Source: Asticcacaulis sp. UBA2476 (GTDB lineage Bacteria > Pseudomonadota > Alphaproteobacteria > Caulobacterales > Caulobacteraceae). From it: DNA of 33,048 nucleotides. The notes under the pieces are model-generated. The model was given only the letters and a program-made list of their open reading frames with translations, did not search any database and was not told where the DNA came from. Positions within the stretch are counted from its first letter, which is position 1. Each line of letters starts with the position of its first letter. Shown here in pieces: positions 1 to 7,424 of the stretch. The stretch is from positions 1 to 33,048 of the forward strand of contig DDPE01000057.1 in assembly GCA_002342035.1 (NCBI GenBank), given 5' to 3'. Made by a program: the position numbers and the translations under genes.

Positions 1-548
1 ATCTGCATATAGCGCGCCAGCACCACCAGATCGACATTGTGGTCATCGATCAGTTTCAGGAACTGCGCTTCCTGTTCGGCCTTGGTGTCTTTCGTGATCG
101 GCAGATGGACATAGGCCAGGCCGTTCCATTCGACAAAGGAGCGCATGTCGTCATGGTTTGACACGACCGCTGCAATATCGACCGGCAGCAATCCGGCCCG
201 CCAGCGGTGCAGTAACTCATACAGGCAGTGGCCGAATTTCGAGACCGCGATCAGCACCTTGGGCTTGACGCTCAGGTTATGGATTTTCCATTCCATCGCA
301 AAGCGGTGCGCGATCGGCTTGAACCCTTCTTCGAGTATCTGCATCGGCGGCATACGCCCACCCGCCTGACGGAAGACGACGCGGACATAGAATGTATCAC
401 CTTGCGCATCATTGAACTGGTTCGATTCAACGATCGAAATGTCGTTGTCGTTCAGATAGCCCGACACCGCCGCCACGATACCGCGCGTATCCGGGCATTT
501 GATGATCAGGACATAGTGGGACGGATCGAAAAAGGTCGTATCAGGCAC
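1..548 (-). CDS. purU: Formyltetrahydrofolate deformylase, C-terminus cut off by window edge
   Basis: PurU hydrolyses 10-formyltetrahydrofolate to formate and tetrahydrofolate, balancing one-carbon pools and feeding formate to purine synthesis. About 182 N-terminal residues are present of a usual length near 280. An ACT domain comes first (VLIIKCPDTRGIVAAVSGYL, then SIVESNQF), followed by the start of the formyltransferase fold (KVLIAVSKFGHCLYELLHRW, then DLVVLARYMQ at the edge). The likely start is GTG at 548, giving MPDTTFFDP; no in-frame ATG stands near it, and an ATG a few bases upstream is in another frame. It lies on the same strand as infB but behind that gene's terminator, so it is probably transcribed separately. 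The family call is firm; the exact start is not. Confidence 0.9.
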   Translation of the reverse strand, partial: MPDTTFFDPSHYVLIIKCPDTRGIVAAVSGYLNDNDISIVESNQFNDAQGDTFYVRVVFRQAGGRMPPMQILEEGFKPIAHRFAMEWKIHNLSVKPKVLIAVSKFGHCLYELLHRWRAGLLPVDIAAVVSNHDDMRSFVEWNGLAYVHLPITKDTKAEQEAQFLKLIDDHNVDLVVLARYMQ

Positions 549-619
549 AGGCGCATTCCAAAGGTTTGTCCCGCTATAGCAGGCAAATCTTGCGAAAAGT
601 CAAAGGTTTCAATTGAAAG

Positions 620-648
620 AAAAAAAGGCGTGGGGTCACAGACCCCAC
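620..648 (-). terminator. Intrinsic terminator of the infB operon
   Basis: On the minus strand, just after the infB stop, an 8-bp perfect stem (GTGGGGTC-ACA-GACCCCAC, 630-648) is followed by GCC and seven T residues (plus-strand A run 620-626). This is a textbook Rho-independent terminator. The hairpin is one unit of the dispersed family also seen at 14662, 19928, 21371, 21450 and 28528; the same arms recur exactly at 21450-21468. Confidence 0.85.
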
Positions 649-680
649 ACCCCTTAAATCTTAGTTTCAGCTTTTGACGA

Positions 681-3600
681 CTAGAGCGTTCTCTTGATCT
701 CTTCAACCGTAAAGCACTCGATGAAGTCACCGGCCTTAAGATCCTGGAAGCCGTTGAAGGCCATACCACATTCCTGACCAACCACGACCGAATTGACCTC
801 GTCCTTGAAGCGCTTGAGCGTCGAGAGGACACCCATTTCCTGAATGACGATGTTGTCGCGCAGGATACGCACACGCGCCCCCTTCTCGACACGGCCTTCG
901 GTAACGCGACAGCCCGCAACCCGGCCAACCTTGGAGATGTCAAACACCTCAAGGACTTCGGCATTGCCGAGGAAGGTTTCGCGCTGGATCGGCGCCAGCA
1001 TGCCTGACAGCACGCCTTTGATGTCATCGATCAGGTCGTAGATGATCGCGTAGTAACGGATTTCCACGCCTTCACGTTCGGCCAGATCACGCGCCTGCTT
1101 GGAGGCCCGGACGTTAAAGCCGATGATCGGAGAATTGGAACCCTTGGCCAGTTGGACATCAGATTCCGTAATCGCACCGGCACCCGAATGGATGATCCGT
1201 GCACGGACTTCGTCGGTAGCCAGCTTATCGAGCGAACCAATAATCGCTTCGGTCGAGCCCTGAACATCGGATTTGATGATCAGCGGCAGTTCCTTAAGGC
1301 GCTTATCCTGCAACTTCGACATCATGTCGGTCAGAGAGACGGCACCGACCGGGGCCACCATCTTTTCGCGGCGAACGCGTTGACGGTACTCGGTAATCTC
1401 ACGGGCACGGGCGTCGCTTTCGACCACGGCCAGGGTGTCACCGGGATCAGGCGCGCCGTCCAGACCGAGGATTTCCACGGGCTCAGACGGACCGGCCTCA
1501 GCCAGTTGTTCATTGCGCTCATTAATAAGCGCGCGCACACGGCCCCAGCTAGAACCGGCCACAACAATGTCGCCACGCTTCAGCGTACCGCGCTTGACCA
1601 GAACCGTCGCCACCGGACCCCGGCCCTTATCGAGCTTGGCTTCGATGACCACGCCTTCGGCGGTACGGTCAGGATTGGCGCGCAGATCGAGCACTTCGGC
1701 CTGCAACAGCAGAGCTTCGATCAGATTGTCAAGGCCGAGACCGGTCTTGGCCGAGACTTCGATAATCTGCGTGTCACCGCCCAGAGCTTCCACCACCACT
1801 TCATGTTGCAGAAGCTCGTTGATGATGCGCTGCGGATTGGCTTCGTGCTTATCCATCTTGTTGACAGCCACGATCAGCGGCGTCTTGGCGGCACGGGCAT
1901 GGTTGATGGCTTCGATCGTCTGCGGCATGACGCCGTCATCCGCCGCCACCACCAGCACCACGATATCGGTGACATTGGCACCACGGGCACGCATGGCCGA
2001 GAAGGCGGCGTGACCTGGGGTATCCAGGAAGGTGACCTTTTCACCCGCGGGCAAACGCACCTGATAGGCACCGATATGCTGGGTGATGCCACCGGCTTCG
2101 CCCGCCGCCACATCGGCTTTACGCAATGCATCCAACAGCGAGGTCTTACCGTGGTCAACGTGACCCATAACCGCCACGACCGGCGGACGCACAACGGTGT
2201 CGTCCGAGTGGTCTTCGGCGTCAATAAAGCCTTCTTCGACGTCCGATTCCGAAACGCGCTTAACGGTGTGACCAAATTCGGTCGCGACCAGTTCGGCGGT
2301 ATCGGTATCAATGATGTCGTTGATCTTGAGCATCATGCCCTGCTTCATCAACATCTTGATGATGTCAACGGCACGGACAGCCATCCGGTTGGACAGTTCC
2401 TGCACAGTAATCACATCAGGAATAATGACCTCACGGGCCGCACGGGTCTGCTCGGCCTGTGAACCCTTACGCTTTTCGCGCTCGCGTTCACGGGCACGGC
2501 GCACCGACGCCAGTGAGCGCATCCGGTCAGCCGAGCCCTCACCGTCACCGACAACAGCTTGCAGGGTCAGGCGGCCTTCGCGGCGCTTAGGTTCACCACG
2601 GGTTTGCGAAACGGCCTTGACGGGCGCGCCCGCCTTGCCGCGCTTGCCGCGGGCGTCATCATCTTCACCGACGCGGCCACGAACATCAGCAGGCTTACCG
2701 GCAGGCACAGCGCCGCGCGATGAGCGGATGCGGTCAACTTCCGGTGTCGCCGGTGCATTGGCCGAAACGCCTACGCCAGGACGCGGCGGACGCGGCGAAT
2801 TGGCAGAATAACGAACGGTCTCACCACCGGCAGGTCTTGGACGATCGCCTTGCGGTCTGTCACCCTGCGGACGGTCACGGTTAAACGGCGGACGATCCCC
2901 TTGAGGACGATCACCCTGCGGGCGGTTGCCCTGATAACCCGGACGATCCCCTTGAGGGCGATCACGGTTAAACGGCGGACGGTCACCTTGAGGTCTATCC
3001 CCTTGAGGACGGTCGCCTTGCGGACGATTGCCCTGATAACCGGGACGATCCCCTTGCGGGCGGTCGCGGTTAAATGGTGGCCTATCACCCTGCGGTCTAT
3101 CGCCTTGCGGACGATTACCCTGATAACCCGGACGATCCCCTTGAGGACGGTCGCCTTGCGGGCGGTCGCGGCCAGCTTGATAGGTCGTGGTTGGCCGATC
3201 CCCTTGCGGGCGGTCATTGCGGCTATCAGGCGTGCGCTGATCATAGCGCGGACGTGGTTGATCTTCGCGCGGCGCACGGGCCGGACGCGACAGGGCCTGA
3301 TCGATAGCCGGATTAAGCTGAACCGAAGGCGCCTCCGCCTTAGCGGGCTCAGGTGCCGGTGTCAGGGCGGGTGCGGCCACGGGCGCAGACGCCTCTGACT
3401 TAACAGGCTCAGCCGCAGGTGCGGGCTTTGACGCGTCTTCGGCAGCGCGGCGGGCGGCATCGGCCTGCTGACGCTGACGGGTTTCCGTCTCACGGCGCTC
3501 CTGATCGACGCGCGCTTGCTCGATCACGCGGCGACGGGCATCCAGTTCTTCCTGACGCAAGCCGCCGGGATTGCTGCCCTGGGGCGGACGCCCTCCGGAT

Positions 3601-3863
3601 TGGGGACGTTGCTGGCCCTGATTTTGTGTATTTTGCGGCTTAGGCGCGGCCATATTGCCTTCGATACGCGACCCGCCACCGGCGGGCGGCGGCACACCAA
3701 TACGGCGCTTGGTTTCCACCACCACGGTCTTGGAACGGCCATGGCTGAAGCTTTGCTTCACCGTGCCGGTCGACACACTGCCGCCGACACGCGGCTTCAA
3801 GGTGAGAGGTGCCCGTGTATTGTCGCCTTTCGGCCCGTCGTTCTTATCGTTCGCGTCGCTCAT
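681..3863 (-). CDS. infB: Translation initiation factor IF-2
   Basis: This GTPase brings initiator fMet-tRNA to the 30S subunit and promotes subunit joining. The protein has 1060 residues. The N-terminus has the alpha-type motif TVKQSFSHGRSKTVVVETKR (about 34-53). A long disordered, charged region follows, with 14 copies of QGDRP between residues 220 and 342, then an IF2_N module (about 482-540). The G domain shows GHVDHGKT (567-574), DTPGHAAF, NKMDK and SAK, followed by the beta-barrel and C-terminal tRNA-binding domains ending in IECFTVEEIKRTL. The start ATG at 3863 has an AGGA motif about 15 bases upstream. It is the last gene of the rimP-nusA-ylxR-infB set, separated from ylxR by 185 bases with several dyads. 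A terminator follows directly, so rbfA and truB are not co-transcribed downstream as in many bacteria. Confidence 0.98.
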   Translation of the reverse strand: MSDANDKNDGPKGDNTRAPLTLKPRVGGSVSTGTVKQSFSHGRSKTVVVETKRRIGVPPPAGGGSRIEGNMAAPKPQNTQNQGQQRPQSGGRPPQGSNPGGLRQEELDARRRVIEQARVDQERRETETRQRQQADAARRAAEDASKPAPAAEPVKSEASAPVAAPALTPAPEPAKAEAPSVQLNPAIDQALSRPARAPREDQPRPRYDQRTPDSRNDRPQGDRPTTTYQAGRDRPQGDRPQGDRPGYQGNRPQGDRPQGDRPPFNRDRPQGDRPGYQGNRPQGDRPQGDRPQGDRPPFNRDRPQGDRPGYQGNRPQGDRPQGDRPPFNRDRPQGDRPQGDRPRPAGGETVRYSANSPRPPRPGVGVSANAPATPEVDRIRSSRGAVPAGKPADVRGRVGEDDDARGKRGKAGAPVKAVSQTRGEPKRREGRLTLQAVVGDGEGSADRMRSLASVRRAREREREKRKGSQAEQTRAAREVIIPDVITVQELSNRMAVRAVDIIKMLMKQGMMLKINDIIDTDTAELVATEFGHTVKRVSESDVEEGFIDAEDHSDDTVVRPPVVAVMGHVDHGKTSLLDALRKADVAAGEAGGITQHIGAYQVRLPAGEKVTFLDTPGHAAFSAMRARGANVTDIVVLVVAADDGVMPQTIEAINHARAAKTPLIVAVNKMDKHEANPQRIINELLQHEVVVEALGGDTQIIEVSAKTGLGLDNLIEALLLQAEVLDLRANPDRTAEGVVIEAKLDKGRGPVATVLVKRGTLKRGDIVVAGSSWGRVRALINERNEQLAEAGPSEPVEILGLDGAPDPGDTLAVVESDARAREITEYRQRVRREKMVAPVGAVSLTDMMSKLQDKRLKELPLIIKSDVQGSTEAIIGSLDKLATDEVRARIIHSGAGAITESDVQLAKGSNSPIIGFNVRASKQARDLAEREGVEIRYYAIIYDLIDDIKGVLSGMLAPIQRETFLGNAEVLEVFDISKVGRVAGCRVTEGRVEKGARVRILRDNIVIQEMGVLSTLKRFKDEVNSVVVGQECGMAFNGFQDLKAGDFIECFTVEEIKRTL
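2838..3206 (-). repeat. In-frame QGDRP repeat tract within infB
   Basis: Codons 220-342 of infB encode 14 copies of the pentapeptide QGDRP. They are arranged in higher-order units with the spacers GYQGNRP and PFNRDRP, each occurring three times. Synonymous codons vary between copies, so the repeat is kept at protein level more strictly than at DNA level. The composition is hydrophilic and Arg/Gly/Pro-rich, so the segment is probably disordered. Confidence 0.9.
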
Positions 3864-3885
3864 TCGCTAGCTTATAATCCTTTAG

Positions 3886-4021
3886 GAAACGAAGATCGTT
3901 TCGCTCAACTACCAAGTCCGCAATATTGCCAAAAATGCAGGCTATAGCCCGCTTAAGCAATGAATTGTGGCGTTCTCATACTGCCTTGGGCCTCAAAATA
4001 CTAGGCATAATAGCCCCAAGG
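3886..4021 (-). promoter_or_regulatory. Leader region between ylxR and infB with three dyads
   Basis: The 185-base gap before infB holds three inverted repeats. One has arms GAAACGA and TCGTTTC with a 3-base loop (3886-3902), just upstream of the infB ribosome-binding region. A near-palindrome GCAGGCTATAGCCCGC is at 3937-3952. Arms CCTTGGG and CCCAAGG lie 24 bases apart at 3984-4021. None is followed by a long T run on the minus strand, so they look more like mRNA structure or protein sites than terminators. The function is unknown. Confidence 0.4.
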
Positions 4022-4048
4022 TCGATAATTCATCCGCGCATTAGCGTA

Positions 4049-4816
4049 TTAATCGGGTGCTGTGGCTTGCGCACCCTCCGTATAGTTCCAGCCCGGTGGC
4101 ACCAGCGGCACAAACCCTGACAGGCGCGTCACTTCATGCTTCCAGCGCCTGATGCGTTTACCGTTCACCAGCGCCAGATGGACCGCATTCTCAAGGCCTA
4201 GCGCCAGACTTAGCTCGTCATTGCTGAATAGTCCGCACACCTTGGGCGAAGCCGAAGGGCCGCTGCCAACCGCTCTGGCCAGCGCCAAAATCTTTGAACG
4301 TCCGTCATCAGCACTATCCGTCGCTTCGATAATCCACGCGGCCTTGCCGGAGCGGATACCCGCCATGACTTTTTCAAAGCCTGAGATAATCTCGCCTTCA
4401 CGACGCGCCATCCCCAGCAAATCAAGACACCGCCTGCGCAGCAGATGACATACCGTACCCGACAGATCGGCATTCGCCTTGACCTGACGCTTAGCCGCAC
4501 GGGCAAACAGGTTCTTTTTGACGGCCAGATCAAGGCTGTCACGCGAAGCCTTAACCCACAGGCCACGGCCCGGCAGCTTTTGCAGCAGATCCGGTGTCAC
4601 CTGCCCGTCCGGGCTAATGACAAAGCGGATCAGGCCCGCCACATCCGCCGCTTCACCAGAGGCGATGTCACGACGCTTTAGCCCCTTCACATGGGCAGGC
4701 TCGCACAGGATTTCAACCCCGTCCTCGGCAATCCGCTCAAAATCGGACGCCGAAGACAGGTTTAGATCATTATGAGGAACTACAACCGGATCATTGTTCG
4801 GGTTCGGCGACGTCAT
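4049..4816 (-). CDS. ylxR: YlxR-type RNA-binding protein with L7Ae-like domain (DUF448)
   Basis: This family occurs between nusA and infB in many bacteria and is thought to bind RNA. The YlxR/DUF448 domain spans about residues 46-125, with the diagnostic IRFVISPDGQVTPDLL and KLPGRGLWV (80-88). An L7Ae/YlxQ-like domain follows from about 128 (LLGMARREGEIISGFEKVM, then GKAAWIIEATD). Fusion of the two domains is typical of alphaproteobacteria. ATG 4816 is preferred (MTSPNPNND), with GGGAG about 12 bases upstream; an ATG 24 bases earlier is possible. The start overlaps the nusA 3' end by 26 bases, implying translational coupling. The first cysteine-containing motif reads CEPAHVKGLKRRD rather than the common RRCI form, a mild divergence. 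Confidence 0.9.
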   Translation of the reverse strand: MTSPNPNNDPVVVPHNDLNLSSASDFERIAEDGVEILCEPAHVKGLKRRDIASGEAADVAGLIRFVISPDGQVTPDLLQKLPGRGLWVKASRDSLDLAVKKNLFARAAKRQVKANADLSGTVCHLLRRRCLDLLGMARREGEIISGFEKVMAGIRSGKAAWIIEATDSADDGRSKILALARAVGSGPSASPKVCGLFSNDELSLALGLENAVHLALVNGKRIRRWKHEVTRLSGFVPLVPPGWNYTEGAQATAPD

Positions 4817-6497
4817 CTGCGGTCGCGCTCCCTTCATCATCTACGCCTTCGACAGCCGAGTCATCAAGACTGACATCGTCAAGACTGGCGTCATCAAGAT
4901 CGGCATCCTCAAACTCAGGCTCAGGCGGGGCTTCAGGGGCTTCGATCCAGCCGGCAGCGACGCGGGCATTGAGGATCAGGCTTTCCGCGTCCGGCACAGA
5001 CAGGCTGAAGCTTTCCAGCGCACCGGCAATCTTAACCCGGTCAGCGCCGCGCTGCTCATAACCGCCACGGATTTCGTCGGTCGCCAGATCGGCCAGATCC
5101 TCAACCGTCTTCACACCCGCTTCACCGAGCGCCACAGCCATAGCCAGGGTGAGACCATTAACGGTCAGCAGATCGTCATCGACGCCCAGAGCGACGCGCT
5201 TGGCATCCAGTTCGGCCACTTCTTTTTCAAGGAAGTCACGGGCACGGGCCTGAAGCTCAGAGGCGGTGTCTTCGTCAAAGCCTTCGATGACGGCGATTTC
5301 GTTTTCATCGATATAGGCCAGATCTTCGACCGTCGTGAAGCCTTCGGTCACTAGAAGCTGAGCGATAACCTCATCGACATCGAGCGCTTCCTGGAACAGG
5401 GCGGTGCGTTCGGCAAATTCTTTTTGGCGGCGCTCAGAGTCCTGAGATTCAGTGATGATATCGACCTGCCAGCCGGTAAGCTGCGAGGCCAGACGCACGT
5501 TCTGGCCGCGACGACCGATCGCGAGCGACAGTTGCTCGTCCGGCACCACCACTTCGACGCGGTCTTCTTCTTCGTCCAGAACCACCTTCGACACTTCGGC
5601 AGGCGCTAGAGCGTTGACGATAAAGGTCGCGTCATCGGGCGACCACTGGATGATATCGACCTTTTCGTTTTGCAGTTCGGCGACCACCGCCTGAACACGC
5701 GAACCGCGCATACCGACGCAGGCACCTACCGGATCGATCGACGAGTCGTTCGAGAACACCGCCATCTTGGCACGCGAACCAGGGTCACGCGACACCGACT
5801 TGATTTCGATCACGCCGTCATAAACTTCCGGCACTTCCTGGGCGAACAGCTTGGCCATGAAGCCGCCATGGGCACGCGACAGCATGATCTGCGGGCCCTT
5901 GGTCTCACGGCGCACGTCATAGATATAGGCGCGGATGCGGTCATTGATCTGAAAAGCTTCGCGCGGGATCGACTGATCGCGGCGCATGATGCCTTCGCCG
6001 CGACCAAGGTCAACCACGACATTGCCGTATTCGACCCGCTTAACCGTGCCGCTGATGATTTCACCGACGCGGTCTTTATATTCATCGTACTGCCGCTCAC
6101 GTTCGGCTTCGCGCACCTTATGGGTGACCACTTGACGAGCCATCTGGGTCTGGACGCGACCCAGTTCAAACGGCGGCAGAACCTCTTCGTAAGTCTTATC
6201 GACAAAGGCTTCTTTGTCATCTTTCAGAGCGTCGGTCAGGGATTTCTGAGCATATTCGTTTTCCAGCTCTTCGTCTGGCACCACGGTCACATAGCGGGTG
6301 ATGGCCATTTCGCCGGTCTTGGTATCGATCTTGACGCGGATGTCGTGATCAGCGCCGTAACGCGAACGCGCGGCCTTTTGGATGGCCTCTTCGATGGATT
6401 CAATAACCACATCCTTGCTGATCTGCTTTTCGCGCGCGACCGCGTCGGCGATTTGCAGCAGTTCAAGGCGGTTGGCGCTAATTCCGGTAAAGCTCAT
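4791..6497 (-). CDS. nusA: Transcription termination/antitermination factor NusA
   Basis: NusA binds RNA polymerase and modulates pausing, termination and antitermination. The 568-residue protein shows the N-terminal polymerase-binding domain (1 to about 130) and an S1 domain (about 145-208, GEIISGTVKRVEYGNVVVDL). Two KH domains follow, with GxxG loops GMRGSR (about 262) and IGRRGQNV (about 327). Two C-terminal helix-hairpin-helix repeats start near 365, and the tail is very acidic. The ATG overlaps the rimP stop by four bases (ATGA), and its own stop lies inside ylxR, so rimP, nusA and ylxR are translationally coupled. Confidence 0.98.
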   Translation of the reverse strand: MSFTGISANRLELLQIADAVAREKQISKDVVIESIEEAIQKAARSRYGADHDIRVKIDTKTGEMAITRYVTVVPDEELENEYAQKSLTDALKDDKEAFVDKTYEEVLPPFELGRVQTQMARQVVTHKVREAERERQYDEYKDRVGEIISGTVKRVEYGNVVVDLGRGEGIMRRDQSIPREAFQINDRIRAYIYDVRRETKGPQIMLSRAHGGFMAKLFAQEVPEVYDGVIEIKSVSRDPGSRAKMAVFSNDSSIDPVGACVGMRGSRVQAVVAELQNEKVDIIQWSPDDATFIVNALAPAEVSKVVLDEEEDRVEVVVPDEQLSLAIGRRGQNVRLASQLTGWQVDIITESQDSERRQKEFAERTALFQEALDVDEVIAQLLVTEGFTTVEDLAYIDENEIAVIEGFDEDTASELQARARDFLEKEVAELDAKRVALGVDDDLLTVNGLTLAMAVALGEAGVKTVEDLADLATDEIRGGYEQRGADRVKIAGALESFSLSVPDAESLILNARVAAGWIEAPEAPPEPEFEDADLDDASLDDVSLDDSAVEGVDDEGSATADDVAEPEQ

Positions 6498-7180
6498 TGG
6501 GTGCGATCCTTATCGTCTTCATTATCTTGTTCGTCATCGAAGTCGTCATCATCAAACGCTTCGTCATCAAAATCTTCGTCATCATTGGCAACGACACCAT
6601 CATCAGCGTCATCGCCCTCGTCAAAATCGTCTTCGTCCTCATCCTCACCGGCCTCGCGGCGGGCGGCGGCTTTTTCAGCCCCCTGCTTCAGCAGTTCGTC
6701 GGTCAGGATCAGCTTGGCCTCAACCACCCACGCGAACGGCATGAGCGCGGTCTCTTCTTCGCCTTCAAGGTCGATGGCGACATGATCGTCTTCGATACCG
6801 GCCAGAATCCCGCGAAAGCGCTTACGTCCCTCAGCCAACCGGTCAAGCTCGATGCGGGCTTCTAATCCCTCATAGGTCACAAAATCCTTAAGGCGCGTCA
6901 GCGGCCGGTCGATACCGGGCGACGACACTTCAAGAATATATTCGCCGGTGATCGGATCGGCTTCGTCCATATAGGCCGAAATGGCCCGCGACAGACGCGC
7001 GCACTGGGCAACATTGATGTCACCGTCAGTTTTACGCTCAGCCATGACCTGCAACCGGCGCGCCCCGTCAGGCTTATTGGAACCCATCAGGCGTACCCGC
7101 ACGATATCGAGCCCCAAAGCCTCGGCAATCGGGTCGAATATCTCGATAAGCTTACGATCTTCGGTCGTTTTGGCGCGCAC
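6494..7180 (-). CDS. rimP: Ribosome maturation factor RimP
   Basis: RimP is needed for 30S subunit maturation. The 228-residue protein has the N-terminal domain (LGLDIVRVRLMG, then the cysteine-containing NVAQCARLSRAISAYMD), the signature YILEVSSPGIDRPLTRLKDF, and the SH3-like C-terminal domain ending near residue 160. An Asp/Glu-rich tail of about 50 residues follows, longer than in most homologues. The start is GTG at 7180, with GGAG 12 bases upstream. It is the first gene of the nusA-infB operon, behind the promoter and hairpin described at 7271-7361. Confidence 0.95.
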   Translation of the reverse strand: MRAKTTEDRKLIEIFDPIAEALGLDIVRVRLMGSNKPDGARRLQVMAERKTDGDINVAQCARLSRAISAYMDEADPITGEYILEVSSPGIDRPLTRLKDFVTYEGLEARIELDRLAEGRKRFRGILAGIEDDHVAIDLEGEEETALMPFAWVVEAKLILTDELLKQGAEKAAARREAGEDEDEDDFDEGDDADDGVVANDDEDFDDEAFDDDDFDDEQDNEDDKDRTQ

Positions 7181-7270
7181 GCTAGGTACTGTCTCCGTTA
7201 GATAGGTCCGGTTTGTGCATCATTTTCGTTGCGCTAAAGCTTCAGTGTTTGAGCATTAGGCAACAAAAAA

Positions 7271-7294
7271 GCGGCTGGCCTTTCTATGGGCCGC
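7271..7294 (-). terminator. Terminator-like hairpin in the rimP leader
   Basis: On the minus strand the arms GCGGC and GCCGC enclose a 14-base region that also contains GGCC/GGCC pairing. The hairpin is followed immediately by six T residues (plus-strand A run 7265-7270). It lies between the likely rimP promoter and the rimP start, about 90 bases upstream of the start, so it could act as an attenuator. Stem stability was judged by eye only. Confidence 0.5.
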
Positions 7295-7332
7295 CGCCGA
7301 TGGCCCGAAGGCATCCGGTCGATGTTGAAGCC

Positions 7333-7361
7333 TATATAGAACCGGATTTCACATTTGCCAA
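7333..7361 (-). promoter_or_regulatory. Sigma70-type promoter for rimP-nusA-ylxR-infB
   Basis: Read on the minus strand, TTGGCA (7361-7356) and TATATA (7338-7333) are separated by exactly 17 bases, close to the housekeeping consensus. The start site would fall near 7326, giving a leader of about 145 bases before the rimP GTG. The site lies in the divergent rimP/murJ gap. Confidence 0.55.
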
Positions 7362-7424
7362 GTTCTTTCTTAAAGACGCGATTTCAATCCAGCGTGTGAT
7401 CAAACTTGCGACAGGGCCGCTTTT

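Noticed and set aside
1152..2462. 436-codon open frame on the plus strand opposite infB
   Set aside because: Antisense shadow of the conserved IF-2 GTPase region; His/Arg/Gln-rich with no domain pattern.
5670..6785. 371-codon plus-strand frame opposite nusA and rimP
   Set aside because: Antisense shadow; its poly-Ser tail simply mirrors the acidic RimP tail codons.
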